Positions 32,464 through 40,664 of a DNA stretch of 61,742 bases are shown here, in pieces. Numbering within the stretch: position 1 is the first letter of the stretch; each line of letters begins with the position of its first letter. The position numbers and the translations under genes were made by a program. The DNA comes from DTYU01 sp040757355 (GTDB lineage Bacteria > Bacillota > Desulfotomaculia > Desulfotomaculales > Ammonificaceae). Under the pieces are notes generated by a model. That model did not search any database and was not told the origin of the DNA. It was given only the letters and a program-made list of their open reading frames with translations. The DNA is taken from positions 1 to 61,742 of the forward strand of contig JBFLWY010000014.1 of the NCBI GenBank assembly GCA_040757355.1, written 5' to 3'.

Positions 32464-34665
32464 TTATAAATGCACAGAGAGTGTCAAACCGCTTTGTACT
32501 AAATCCCTCAATAACGATAATACCTCCTTTGGCGAAGAAAGGTTAAACCTGGCCTGCGATGGATACAATCCTACTTTTATGGAATACGCCGTATCGGGGA
32601 GAACGGCAAAAATGTCTTCATCCGTCCAGTCGTCCCCTGCCGCCATGATGAAGTCCCATCTTTCCCTTGAAACCCAGCGCAACGCTGCCTTACCTTTATT
32701 GATGCCGATGTTCTTAACCTCAATAACCTTGTTCCCTTCCAGGACCTGAAGATTTAAGTTTGCGGTAAAGTTAACCAGGTGATTTGTTAATTCCCGTGCC
32801 CGGAGTGAGCCCAGTTCAGGCTCCGCCCGCCGGTAGTGAAACACGAGTGAGAAGTCCTTTTCTTCGACAGAAGCGCCGGGGGTTCTGTCTGCATAAAACT
32901 CGAGAACCGGGCGAATTTCGCTCTTCCACTCATTGCTGACAGGCTCCACAACTTCCCAATCCCCACCTTTCTCCCGGACCCACAGCCCGTGCTCGGCAAT
33001 CAAGCCTATGTTTAAAGAACCAAACCACTCGCTAAGGCTACTTTTAGTCCGGCCGCTGATGATAACAATTTCATTCTCCGGAGTTCTTGCCAGTTGTTCG
33101 ATAAGGCCCAATGTCTCTGTGGTAGGTTTTGCTTCTTCCGGCTTACCGTAGAATGGGGTCAGTGTCCCGTCATAGTCCAAAAGAATCAGACGGCGCTTGC
33201 TCTCAAAATAATTAGCAACCAGCTTTCTTTTTGTCGGGGGGTTGAGCCGTTTCACCAAAAGCGCTTCCTGGCGCTTCTTGGTTTCAACGAGCTTGTCTAA
33301 AAACCTTTCAGCCCACTGCGCCACGTTCCAACGCTCCAACCGTTTTTGCATGATCCTGTTGCGGGCCACCTGTTCTTCCTCCGGCATCCTGAGGGCCTCG
33401 TTCAGCGCCTCGGCGATCTCTAATCTGTTGTTCGGGTTTATCACTAAAGCTTCTCCCAGCTCAGTAGCCGCCCCTGCCATCTCACTCAGGATCAGGACGC
33501 CTTTGCCGTCCTTCTTTGTAGCGACATACTCTTTGGCAATCAAATTCATCCCGTCACGAAGAGGTGTAATCAGGGCAACATCAGCAATACAGTACATGGC
33601 GACCAGGGGATGAAACGGGATGGAGCGGTTGAAGTATTGAATCGGTATCCAACCCACCGTCCCGTACTTGCCGTTGATGTGTCCTACAAGCTCATCTACC
33701 TGTTTTTTTAGTAGCCGGTATTGATCAACGCTCGTCCGGGAAGGAGCCGTGACCAGTATCAAGGTTACCTTTTCATGCCAGCGGGGATACTTTTTCAAGA
33801 ATGTGTCGAAGGCCTTAAGACGCTGCGGGATGCCTTTTGTATAATCCAACCGGTCTATTGATAAAATGACCTTTGTGTTACCCAGCCGCTGCCGCAATTG
33901 TACGATCTCGGTCAGTACCCTTGGTTCACCGACCGCACCGGCGTATTGATCATAGTCAATACCCATCGGGAAGGAGTCCACCTTTACCATGCGGCTTCTG
34001 GTAATCACCTCGCCAAGCTTGTGATCATAACCGACTAAACGCAGCACACTGCTTAAAAAGTGCCGTGCGTAATCATATGTGTGAAAACCGATAAGGTCGG
34101 CGCCCAGAAGTCCGTCTAAAAGCTCCCGGCGCCAGGGAAGCAAGCGGAACAACTCAAAAGAAGGAAAGGGGATATGTAAAAAGAAGCCGATCGTTGCGTC
34201 CTGCAGTTTTTCCCGGAGCATCTCGGGCAAAAGCATCAAATGGTAATCATGCACCCATATGACGTCTCCGGTCTTTGCCACTTTCATGATTATGTTGCAG
34301 AATGCCTGGTTAACACGCCGATAAGCTTTCCAGTAAGCTTCGTCGTAAACGGTATACATGGGAAAGTAGTGGAACAACGGCCATATTGTTTTGTTACTGA
34401 ACCCGCCGTAGTATTCTTCCACGTCGGAATGAGAAAGATAAACGGGATAACAATTAAACTCCTTGGTCAACCTCTCCGTAATAGACCCAAAATCTTCCCT
34501 GTCGTTTATTTCGCCCGGCCACCCGATCCACAGGCTTTCGTGCAAGCTCCGACATGACTGTAAACCCGTAGCCAATCCCCCAATGCTGGGCGAGAAGTGA
34601 TAACCGTTTTTTTTCTTAACGATAGTGACCGGTAATCTGTTCGAGACAATTAGCAACCTGCCCAC
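32464..34665 (-). CDS. Fused trehalose-6-phosphate synthase/phosphatase
   Basis: A 733-residue two-domain enzyme. Residues 1 to about 470 are a GT20 synthase (RLLIVSNRLPV; IWVHDYHLMLLPEMLRE; SIDRLDYTKGIPQRLKAF; TPLRDGMNLIAKEYVA), making trehalose-6-P from UDP-glucose and glucose-6-P. Residues about 490-733 are a HAD phosphatase (LILLDYDGTLTPFYG; AAGDDWTDEDIF) that releases trehalose. Fusion channels the intermediate within one polypeptide. The start is GTG 34665 after AGGTGGT. It stands alone between repeat-rich spacers. A role as osmolyte or spore/desiccation protectant is inferred. Confidence 0.95.
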   Translation of the reverse strand: MGRLLIVSNRLPVTIVKKKNGYHFSPSIGGLATGLQSCRSLHESLWIGWPGEINDREDFGSITERLTKEFNCYPVYLSHSDVEEYYGGFSNKTIWPLFHYFPMYTVYDEAYWKAYRRVNQAFCNIIMKVAKTGDVIWVHDYHLMLLPEMLREKLQDATIGFFLHIPFPSFELFRLLPWRRELLDGLLGADLIGFHTYDYARHFLSSVLRLVGYDHKLGEVITRSRMVKVDSFPMGIDYDQYAGAVGEPRVLTEIVQLRQRLGNTKVILSIDRLDYTKGIPQRLKAFDTFLKKYPRWHEKVTLILVTAPSRTSVDQYRLLKKQVDELVGHINGKYGTVGWIPIQYFNRSIPFHPLVAMYCIADVALITPLRDGMNLIAKEYVATKKDGKGVLILSEMAGAATELGEALVINPNNRLEIAEALNEALRMPEEEQVARNRIMQKRLERWNVAQWAERFLDKLVETKKRQEALLVKRLNPPTKRKLVANYFESKRRLILLDYDGTLTPFYGKPEEAKPTTETLGLIEQLARTPENEIVIISGRTKSSLSEWFGSLNIGLIAEHGLWVREKGGDWEVVEPVSNEWKSEIRPVLEFYADRTPGASVEEKDFSLVFHYRRAEPELGSLRARELTNHLVNFTANLNLQVLEGNKVIEVKNIGINKGKAALRWVSRERWDFIMAAGDDWTDEDIFAVLPDTAYSIKVGLYPSQARFNLSSPKEVLSLLRDLVQSGLTLSVHL

Positions 34666-35095
34666 ACCACCTACCCCCTTTACCTCTCCCCGGTCATGGC
34701 TATAGACTGGCAGTATTCACGAACACTTAGCCACTACAATACAAAGCGCTCCGAAGTCCTCTCCGGAGCGTGCAGCAAAAACACACCTTGATTAATGGCA
34801 GTTCCGTCTTTCCACGCTTACGAAGTTAGCTGACGGGTTCGGATCGAAAGTTTAACCCTACCCAGCACTCAACTCACCGTGAATCGATACACCTTCAGCT
34901 CACGTTAGGCTGCAAAATACTGATTTGACATGTCCACACACGGATTGAGTGCGGGGATTCACCCCAATTAGTGGTTCCCCCGCTTCTCCATCGAGAACTC
35001 AGCGTCACTATTCAGTTATGGTAGAATTTTAATAAAATAGTTGTATCCTGTCAAGTAGTACCGCTGCGGACAACAACACCGCGAGCGCCGGATGG
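34666..35095. other. Intergenic region with inverted-repeat element
   Basis: About 430 bases without a gene. Near 34747-34767 a CTCCGAAG..CTCCGGAG-like imperfect palindrome occurs. An inverted-repeat element occupies 34861-34956. The rest shows nothing I can name. Confidence 0.55.
34861..34956. repeat. Inverted-repeat element (MITE-like), 96 bp
   Basis: Ends CCCAGCACTCAA and TTGAGTGCGGGG (one mismatch to a perfect inverted pair). Similar in length to the 98-bp elements but with a diverged interior. Confidence 0.75.
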
Positions 35096-35812
35096 TCACT
35101 GCATCCCGGGGACTCCTTTCATCATCTCGCCAAGGTCGGTAACCTGAACTCCGGCTGGTAATTCAAAAGTCTCCGCCGGTACCGGGCCGATCTTCATGTT
35201 TTTGTACTCCATTACCATTTTCATGCCGTCCGGTGCGGTTATTTCTACCCGGACAGGAACCCCGTAATCCTCACGCACCCACATTTTCGTCGCGCTGCCG
35301 TCCTTACCCTTGACCTCCCAAACCACACATACTACCCCATCGTAAGTGGTTCTTTTTTCAATAACCTTAACATCATCCGGGTTAGCTTCCCGCGTATAAT
35401 CAGTGGGAGTTTGTGCTTCGGGTCCAAGCTCCCCGGCTTTAAGCTTGACCGCTCTGTTCTGGCCTGGGTAATAGGTGTACACTGTATTCGTATCACCGTC
35501 AATTATGGTTATGATTCTCTGTCCGCCCTGCGAGCTTTCAGTCTTCATCTTTTTGCCGTGCATCCAAACCTTTCCCGTCTGCTGGCCGGTAGGTAACCCG
35601 GTCAGAATATACTCATAAGACATCCCCTCGATTTTCTTACTTTTAGCCAGAATATCCGCGGTCGATTCTTCACGGGCCTGCGTCGCCTCTTCGTTTCTTA
35701 CGCTGTTTTTACCCGCAGCCGGTTGGTCCTCTGCCTTCTTCTTCCCACCGCAACCGGCAAGACTCGTTACCAAGAAAGTTATTATTACACACCAGAACAG
35801 CAATCTTTTCAT
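35096..35812 (-). CDS. Lipoprotein with LolA-like domain
   Basis: A 238-residue exported lipoprotein: signal MKRLLFWCVIITFLVTSLAGC with lipobox LAGC. A charged linker is followed by a domain that looks like LolA-type beta sheets (SYEYILTGLPTGQQTGKVWMHG, KMKTESSQGGQRIITIIDGD, MKMVMEYKNMKIGPVP..FELPAGVQV). Related Firmicutes proteins are described as outer-membrane-lipoprotein-carrier-like; their role in this group is unclear. ATG 35812 follows GGGAGGAG. Alternative: a DUF4412-type lipoprotein. Confidence 0.75.
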   Translation of the reverse strand: MKRLLFWCVIITFLVTSLAGCGGKKKAEDQPAAGKNSVRNEEATQAREESTADILAKSKKIEGMSYEYILTGLPTGQQTGKVWMHGKKMKTESSQGGQRIITIIDGDTNTVYTYYPGQNRAVKLKAGELGPEAQTPTDYTREANPDDVKVIEKRTTYDGVVCVVWEVKGKDGSATKMWVREDYGVPVRVEITAPDGMKMVMEYKNMKIGPVPAETFELPAGVQVTDLGEMMKGVPGMQ

Positions 35813-36098
35813 TCTCTTTCTCCTCCCTTTTTAAGGAATCGTGGGAATCGTCGCTATGGTCTTTTTCACTGCATCAGACCTTGGAGCATGCTTCCTGTAC
35901 GGATCAATGCTCCCAAACACCAAAACCACCTGATCTCAGGTGGCTTTCCTCGTTTCACCTCCCCATTAACAGCTTTATATGAGTATTCATTAAGAACCGG
36001 TTGTTTTCCTTTTTTAGACTATGCATTTCACTCCGGCAAAATAAATGTTTAGGAGGAGCATCTGCATTTCTAATCGTAAGCCAAAATAACAAGGGTGT

Positions 36099-37277
36099 TT
36101 ATTTCACTGTTTCGACCTTTTTCACTTCACCGGGGATATCTACTACCACTGTGCGCCCGTCCTGTGTTGTCACCCTGAGCGTGGTTTTCTTTTCGCGCTC
36201 GTTACCGCTACCGCCGCTTTTGTCTTTTTGGTTTTTGTTCCCTGAACTGCTGCTCCCTTCACCCCCGCTACCGTACTTTTGCCACCGTTTTTCAAGAAGA
36301 TACAGGCTCTCCGGGCGGACAAGGCGCACCGGGACTATTTGTGCCGGAATACTGAAATCACCGCTGGACACTCTGGTCTCATAGCGCCAATTGCCGCGCC
36401 TGACAAGGTCCACCGCCGCAGTGAGAGCACCCGTCCCTAGCATTTCCGGCTGGACGTCAACCTCGGCCTCGTGCTTCCCGGCACTCATCAGATCGGTTGC
36501 GCGCCGGTCCGCACCTATTCCGGCTGTTACCACCTCATCTACCAGACCCCGGCTGCGCAACGCTTCTATCGCTTCAACCGCAAACCGGCTGTCAGCCGCT
36601 GCAATAGCATCCACCTCTTCATATTCCGCAAAAACGCGGTCTAAGAGCGCCGGAACCTGCCTGGGATCATTTAAAGTGGCATTCTCGACCAACACCTTAA
36701 CCTGCGGGCAGCTTCGAAAGAAGCCCTGAAAGGAAGCTGCGACTTCAGCCATGCCCGGGTCTGCGGGTTCCCCGCCAATGAACAAAACCCGTGTATACGC
36801 CTTCCCCGCGTCCAGTATGCTCTCGCGAATAAACCGCGCCAGAAGTTCTCCCGCCAGTGCATGATCCGAACCGATATAAGCGTCAAGCGGGGCGTCTGGG
36901 ACTATGGTCTCCAGCGCGATCACTTTCACTCCTGCTTCGTTGAGGTGACGTACCATCCCGCCCGCCGTAGCCGGATCCACAAATTGGATTACCAGCGCCT
37001 GAACCCGTTCCTTTTTGACGAGACGTTCAATATCCTCCTCCTGGCGTAACGGGTCGTTCCGGGCATCTGCAAAGATTATCCTGGCTTTTGCCGCACGTCC
37101 TTTTTCCTCCATTACTTTTCTAATAATGATATTCCCGTCCCGTGCTGCGTCCGCGACGCTTAGCCCGACTCTAAGCTGCGGCTTTACCGGTTTCCGCTCC
37201 GGCTCTTTACTACACCCCCCGGCATGTAGCAGGAGAAGCCCCGTCAAGATGAAACCAACAACCAACCGCACCTTCAC
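36099..37277 (-). CDS. Sugar-type periplasmic binding lipoprotein
   Basis: A 392-residue substrate-binding protein of the RbsB/type-1 periplasmic fold. The N-terminal signal ends in HAGGC (lipid attachment). Domain cues: VGLSVADAARDGNIIIRKVM, VQALVIQFVDPATAGGMVRHLNEAGVKVIALE, ADSRFAVEAIEALRSRG and AEVDVQPEMLGTGAL. A Ser/Gly/Lys-rich linker (about residues 335-360) leads to a short C-terminal beta segment, an unusual extension. No ABC permease or ATPase is adjacent, so it is an orphan in this window. I chose GTG 37277 (GGGGGTG upstream); TTG 37292 is possible. Confidence 0.85.
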   Translation of the reverse strand: MKVRLVVGFILTGLLLLHAGGCSKEPERKPVKPQLRVGLSVADAARDGNIIIRKVMEEKGRAAKARIIFADARNDPLRQEEDIERLVKKERVQALVIQFVDPATAGGMVRHLNEAGVKVIALETIVPDAPLDAYIGSDHALAGELLARFIRESILDAGKAYTRVLFIGGEPADPGMAEVAASFQGFFRSCPQVKVLVENATLNDPRQVPALLDRVFAEYEEVDAIAAADSRFAVEAIEALRSRGLVDEVVTAGIGADRRATDLMSAGKHEAEVDVQPEMLGTGALTAAVDLVRRGNWRYETRVSSGDFSIPAQIVPVRLVRPESLYLLEKRWQKYGSGGEGSSSSGNKNQKDKSGGSGNEREKKTTLRVTTQDGRTVVVDIPGEVKKVETVK

Positions 37278-37487
37278 ACTTTTCACCCCCAAAAGCAGGC
37301 CCTATAACTATCTTGCCCCAACCGTAAATTCTCCGTTCAGTAAACCCGGCCCGCGCATCATTCTAAGTGTTAAGGGCCGTACCAGAGACATATGATTTAC
37401 AATAACGTCCAACGTAGAACTATTGAACTTCGAACCATTATCAAGACAGTGGTCAAAAGAGGAGAACATATAAAAGGAGTTGTTAAG

Positions 37488-37712
37488 GTGTCCTCTTTTC
37501 TCCGGCTCCACCGGCAACAACAGGAGTCGCAAGCGCAAAGCCTGCGCGAAGAGTTCAATAAGGCACTTTCACACCTAAACGCAAGCTATCGACAGCTTGA
37601 CTTCTGTGACCGCGAATACATTGACAGCATTGTATTTACTATAGGTGCTGCAGAACATCGGCTGGTGGCCGTTTTACAGGTAGCACGTAAGGAAGGAGTG
37701 AAGGCCTGGTGA
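37488..37712 (+). CDS. DUF2508 (YaaL-like) family protein
   Basis: A 74-residue helical protein from GTG 37488, with AAAAGGAG eight bases upstream. It matches the DUF2508 pattern: FNKALSHLNASYRQLDFCDREYIDSIVFTIGAAEHRLVAVLQ. Function is unknown. It diverges from the binding-protein gene and is one of only three plus-strand genes in the chromosomal part to the left of the element, if the element's recombinase is counted. A shorter relative is encoded in the integrated element at 43925. Confidence 0.75.
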   Translation: MSSFLRLHRQQQESQAQSLREEFNKALSHLNASYRQLDFCDREYIDSIVFTIGAAEHRLVAVLQVARKEGVKAW

Positions 37713-37825
37713 TCCGGAGCTTAACCGGGGTGACCGCCGCAGGGCTTCGGCCGGCATGAGAAAATGCGCGAAGTGCGAGGTTGGGAGAAGTCAGCGTTCT
37801 GTAACCATCTACTGACGCTCAGTTA

Positions 37826-38443
37826 TTAAACGTTCTTTAAGGAAAGATAGGCATCACGAATCTTTTGGAAGTCCTCCCAGACGGGGCGTTTCTTGCCCGG
37901 GTCACGCAGAAGCGCAGCCGGATGGTAAGTCGGCATTACCTGCGCGCCAAACAGTTTGTCAAGCCACTGGCCGCGCATTTTTGTTATCCTTGCCGCCGAA
38001 CCTACAAGGTACTGTAAAGCAGTGGAACCCAAGAGCACGATGATCCGGGGTTTGATAAGTTCGATCTGCTGTCTCAAATAGGGAAGGCAGGCCTCCGCTT
38101 CTTCCTTTAAGGGAACACGGTTTCCCGGAGGACGGCATTTAACAATGTTGGCGATGTATACTTCTTCACGCGTGATGTCACAGGCGGCGAGAATGCGGTC
38201 CAAAAGCTGCCCGGCGGCACCAACGAAGGGCCTTCCTAACCGGTCTTCATCCGCTCCCGGCCCCTCGCCGATAAACATTAGGAGTGCAAAAGGGTTCCCT
38301 TCGCCGAAAACCACGTTTATGCGGTTGCTTGCTAAATTACACCTCCGGCAGTCGGCTATACTGTTTTTTAATTCTTCAAGCGTCTGAGGTCCGGCAAGAT
38401 CCTCGAAGGAAAGCTGAAGGTTTTCATTAATTCCCTTTCCCAT
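37826..38443 (-). CDS. Type-4 (family 4) uracil-DNA glycosylase
   Basis: A 205-residue base-excision-repair enzyme that removes uracil from DNA. The four cysteines for the 4Fe-4S cluster are C32, C35 (CRRC), C103 (KCRPPGN) and C119 (EACLPYL). The active-site motif GEGPGADEDRLGRPFVG and the C-terminal PTYHPAALLR loop are intact. ATG 38443. This family is common in thermophiles and anaerobes. Confidence 0.95.
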   Translation of the reverse strand: MGKGINENLQLSFEDLAGPQTLEELKNSIADCRRCNLASNRINVVFGEGNPFALLMFIGEGPGADEDRLGRPFVGAAGQLLDRILAACDITREEVYIANIVKCRPPGNRVPLKEEAEACLPYLRQQIELIKPRIIVLLGSTALQYLVGSAARITKMRGQWLDKLFGAQVMPTYHPAALLRDPGKKRPVWEDFQKIRDAYLSLKNV

Positions 38444-38612
38444 TTCAACCTATTTCTCCCGTAAGTTACTGCAAAAGTGCGGTGCTAAAGAAAATTGCCC
38501 GGCACTCTATGGTATTTCTCTTTTCTTTTGGGCGGGAGGCTTCAGTTAACGAAATACATGCGGCTCAAGTCACCCGGCCATGTCTTTAACTCAATATTGG
38601 CAGTGATTTCCC

Positions 38613-38646
38613 AAAAAGGAAAAGCCCGCTCACCGGGCTCATTTTT
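38613..38646. terminator. Bidirectional terminator hairpin after the cooT-like gene
   Basis: Stem AGCCCG..CGGGCT with loop CTCAC, flanked by an A-run on one side and ATTTTT on the other. On the minus strand it lies just after the stop of the CooT-like gene. Confidence 0.75.
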
Positions 38647-38656
38647 CCAGATATTC

Positions 38657-38845
38657 TTATTCCCGTTCAAGAATGATTTTATGGTCCACTAAAGCAAGCT
38701 CCTTAATCCTGGCCTTCATGATCTTTCGCCGGCCGTAAATATCCTCCAGCAGTAATCCGTCCTCGAACGGAACCACCTTGTCAACCATTTCAAGAATCAA
38801 TTCCTCTTTGTCTCCCTCACGGAGGTACGCATTAGCTTCGCACAT
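38657..38845 (-). CDS. CooT-like small nickel-binding protein
   Basis: A 62-residue protein beginning MCEANAYL, the conserved N-terminus of the CooT family whose second-position cysteine binds Ni(II). The rest (EELILEMVDKVVPFEDGLLLEDIYGRRKIMKARIKELALVDHKIIL) fits the small beta-barrel. In Rhodospirillum CooT helps mature CO dehydrogenase; many Clostridia carry stand-alone copies. No CODH gene is near. ATG 38845; the GGAGGAG site is about eleven bases upstream. Confidence 0.85.
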   Translation of the reverse strand: MCEANAYLREGDKEELILEMVDKVVPFEDGLLLEDIYGRRKIMKARIKELALVDHKIILERE

Positions 38846-38868
38846 TCCATCTTCACTCCTCCGAAAAT

Positions 38869-38906
38869 AGTACTTCTTTCGCTGGGCACAGCAGTGAGCT
38901 TTGTAT
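38869..38906. repeat. TACTTCTTTCG..TGGGCAC repeat, copy 2
   Basis: Matches 23523-23562 apart from a few substitutions. It lies about 130 bases left of the element at 39035. Confidence 0.65.
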
Positions 38907-38947
38907 TTCGGAAGTCAGATACAGGATGCCAGAGGTCAGAACCTCGT

Positions 38948-38974
38948 AGAATTCGCTACGCGAATTCTTTTTTT
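38948..38974 (+). terminator. Terminator-like hairpin, no obvious upstream gene
   Basis: AGAATTCGC / GCGAATTCT perfect 9-bp stem with a three-base loop, followed by a run of T. No plus-strand gene precedes it, so it may be part of the repeat composite rather than a functional terminator. Confidence 0.6.
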
Positions 38975-39034
38975 CTTTTCAGACCTCCGACTTCCGGCTT
39001 CCGACATCTGAATTATGTACGCTCCGGTTCGCCC

Positions 39035-39132
39035 CCCAGCACTCAAACTTGCCCTGGCAAAAAACAAACGGTTTTCGCAACACTTAACGTTTCTACGCAA
39101 TTGCTACTTTTCAAGCTGAATTGAGTGCTGGG
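39035..39132. repeat. 98-bp inverted-repeat element (MITE-like), copy 2 (inverse)
   Basis: Perfect 12-base terminal inverted repeats CCCAGCACTCAA / TTGAGTGCTGGG. It is the reverse-complement relative of 12366-12463 (86 of 98 identical, no gaps). A further TTAAGTGCTGGG end at about 39179-39190 suggests a second, partial element joined to it. Confidence 0.85.
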
Positions 39133-39343
39133 CATTTAAGCTCAATGAAGGTCTGTCCTTCAAAGGGCAAGAAGTCCATTAAGTGCTGGGTCGTGAACGA
39201 CTCCTTATAAAAACCTGCATGTCGTAAATGTCAGAAAAGCCACTTGAGTCTGTCGACCTTCGTGGCCGTTCTCCACAGGGTTTAGTTAATGTCCTGCTGA
39301 AAAAATTATAAGAGCGGCAACCTACGCTGTCAACGCATGTTTG

Positions 39344-40528
39344 TTACTGATTGCTCGCGACTTTATTTCCCCTTCCGCGGTCAGCGCCAATCTCGCGGCG
39401 CAAGACTTCCCGCGCTGACGCAAGCTGCAGGTCTTCTTCAGAATCCATAGGCTGCTCTACTTCAATATCAGGTTCTATCCCTTTATCGTTAATATCGTGT
39501 TTACCGGGAGTCAGGTAACGTGCAGTGGTTAGCTTCAGCCCGGCCCCGTTCTTCAAGGGGAAAATGGACTGTACCACACCCTTCCCGAACGTCTGTTTAC
39601 CCAAGACTTTACCGGATTTTGTTTCTTTTACAGCAGCAGCAACGATCTCCGCCGCACTGGCACTGTTTTCATTTACCAGGACGACAAGCGGTACCGACAA
39701 GCGCCACCCGTCAGCACTGAAAACCTGATCCCGGTCACACCGGTAGTCGACATATACGACCGGCCCCTTAGGCACGAAATAATCAGCCACTTTTACCGCC
39801 GCCTGCAGTTCCCCGCCAGGGTTATCGCGAAGGTCGAGGATCAACGCCTGCATTCCTTTTCCCCGGAAATTGTCCAATATTCCGTGGAGTTCGTCGGGTG
39901 TTTTTTCGGTGAATTGACTGACAGCGACATATGCTATGCTGTCCGGGAGCATCTCCCCTTCAACCGTAGGGACGCTTATTTCTTCCCGTTTTAAGGTCAA
40001 TTTCCGGGGCTTGCTCCCCGCACGCATAATCGTAAGTGTGACCTCAGTCCCTACCGGTCCACGCATAAGATTCACCGCTGTTTCAAGATCAAGACCTTGT
40101 GTGGGCCGATCGTCGATTTTAACAATTACGTCTCCCTCTTTAATCCCTGCACGCCCCGCCGGGGTATCGGGAAACGGCCGCAGAACGGTTAAGTGGTTAT
40201 CCTTAAGTCCCACCACAATCCCCAAACCCCCGAAGGACCCGCGAATCTGCTCCCGGAGGTGGTTAAACGTTTGCGGTTCCAGATAGACAGAGTAAGGATC
40301 TCCTAGAGAGCCTACGATCCCTTTGGCGGCTGCGTCAACAAGCCGGTTATAACTCACCTCTTCGATGTAATTGGAACGGATTATCGATATAACCTGGATC
40401 AGGTTGAAAGCCTCCTTAAACCCGAAAAAAGCCAGGAACGACCCAATCACTGCACTAAACAGCAGTAATCCCGTGCACCCGAAAATGAGCCAAAACCGCC
40501 CCGTATTAGGAGTTTGCAACGCTTCCAT
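39344..40528 (-). CDS. ctpA: Carboxyl-terminal processing protease (S41)
   Basis: A 394-residue membrane-anchored serine protease. An N-terminal TM (WLIFGCTGLLLFSAVIGSFLAFF) is followed by a PDZ domain (about residues 95-180, FGGLGIVVGLKDNHLTVLRPFPDTPAGRAGIKEGDVI) and the S41 catalytic domain with serine in VNENSASAAEIVAAAV and lysine in VLGKQTFGKGVVQS. It cleaves exported or signalling proteins outside the membrane. ATG 40528 is the listed start, but GGGAGG abuts it; TTG 40519 would have better spacing. An extended -10 box lies at 40561-40569. Confidence 0.93.
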   Translation of the reverse strand: MEALQTPNTGRFWLIFGCTGLLLFSAVIGSFLAFFGFKEAFNLIQVISIIRSNYIEEVSYNRLVDAAAKGIVGSLGDPYSVYLEPQTFNHLREQIRGSFGGLGIVVGLKDNHLTVLRPFPDTPAGRAGIKEGDVIVKIDDRPTQGLDLETAVNLMRGPVGTEVTLTIMRAGSKPRKLTLKREEISVPTVEGEMLPDSIAYVAVSQFTEKTPDELHGILDNFRGKGMQALILDLRDNPGGELQAAVKVADYFVPKGPVVYVDYRCDRDQVFSADGWRLSVPLVVLVNENSASAAEIVAAAVKETKSGKVLGKQTFGKGVVQSIFPLKNGAGLKLTTARYLTPGKHDINDKGIEPDIEVEQPMDSEEDLQLASAREVLRREIGADRGRGNKVASNQ

Positions 40529-40560
40529 CCTCCCGCATGTGAAAAAAAAACTTGCCCTTT

Positions 40561-40569
40561 ATTATACCA
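40561..40569 (-). promoter_or_regulatory. Extended -10 promoter for ctpA
   Basis: Minus-strand TGGTATAAT about 33 bases before the ctpA ATG, identical to the uvrB promoter box. No matching -35 hexamer is seen. It lies in the narrow divergent space before the integrase gene. Confidence 0.65.
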
Positions 40570-40664
40570 TAATCGTACCGAGGCTCGGGTATGAGAAAAA
40601 CGATTCGGATTGCTATTTCAGTATACCCCAGGTAAAAGCCTTTTTCAAAGGAAGGGGTGGCACT

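Larger units (their letters stand above)
38846..39343. other. Intergenic region with several repeats
   Basis: About 500 bases without a gene. In order: TACTTCTTTCG repeat copy 2, a perfect hairpin with T-run, the 98-bp inverted-repeat element copy 2, and a partial further end (to about 39190). The remainder to ctpA shows nothing I can name. Confidence 0.6.

Noticed and set aside
34747..34767. Imperfect palindrome upstream of the trehalose gene as terminator
   Set aside because: No T-run on either strand follows the stem.
12366..39132. Inverted-repeat elements as integron attC sites
   Set aside because: Length range would fit, but the ends lack GTTRRRY/RYYYAAC cores, no integron integrase is present and no gene cassettes lie between copies.
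40371..40664. Upstream extension of the recombinase frame
   Set aside because: It overlaps the start of ctpA and its promoter, and the added residues do not resemble recombinases.
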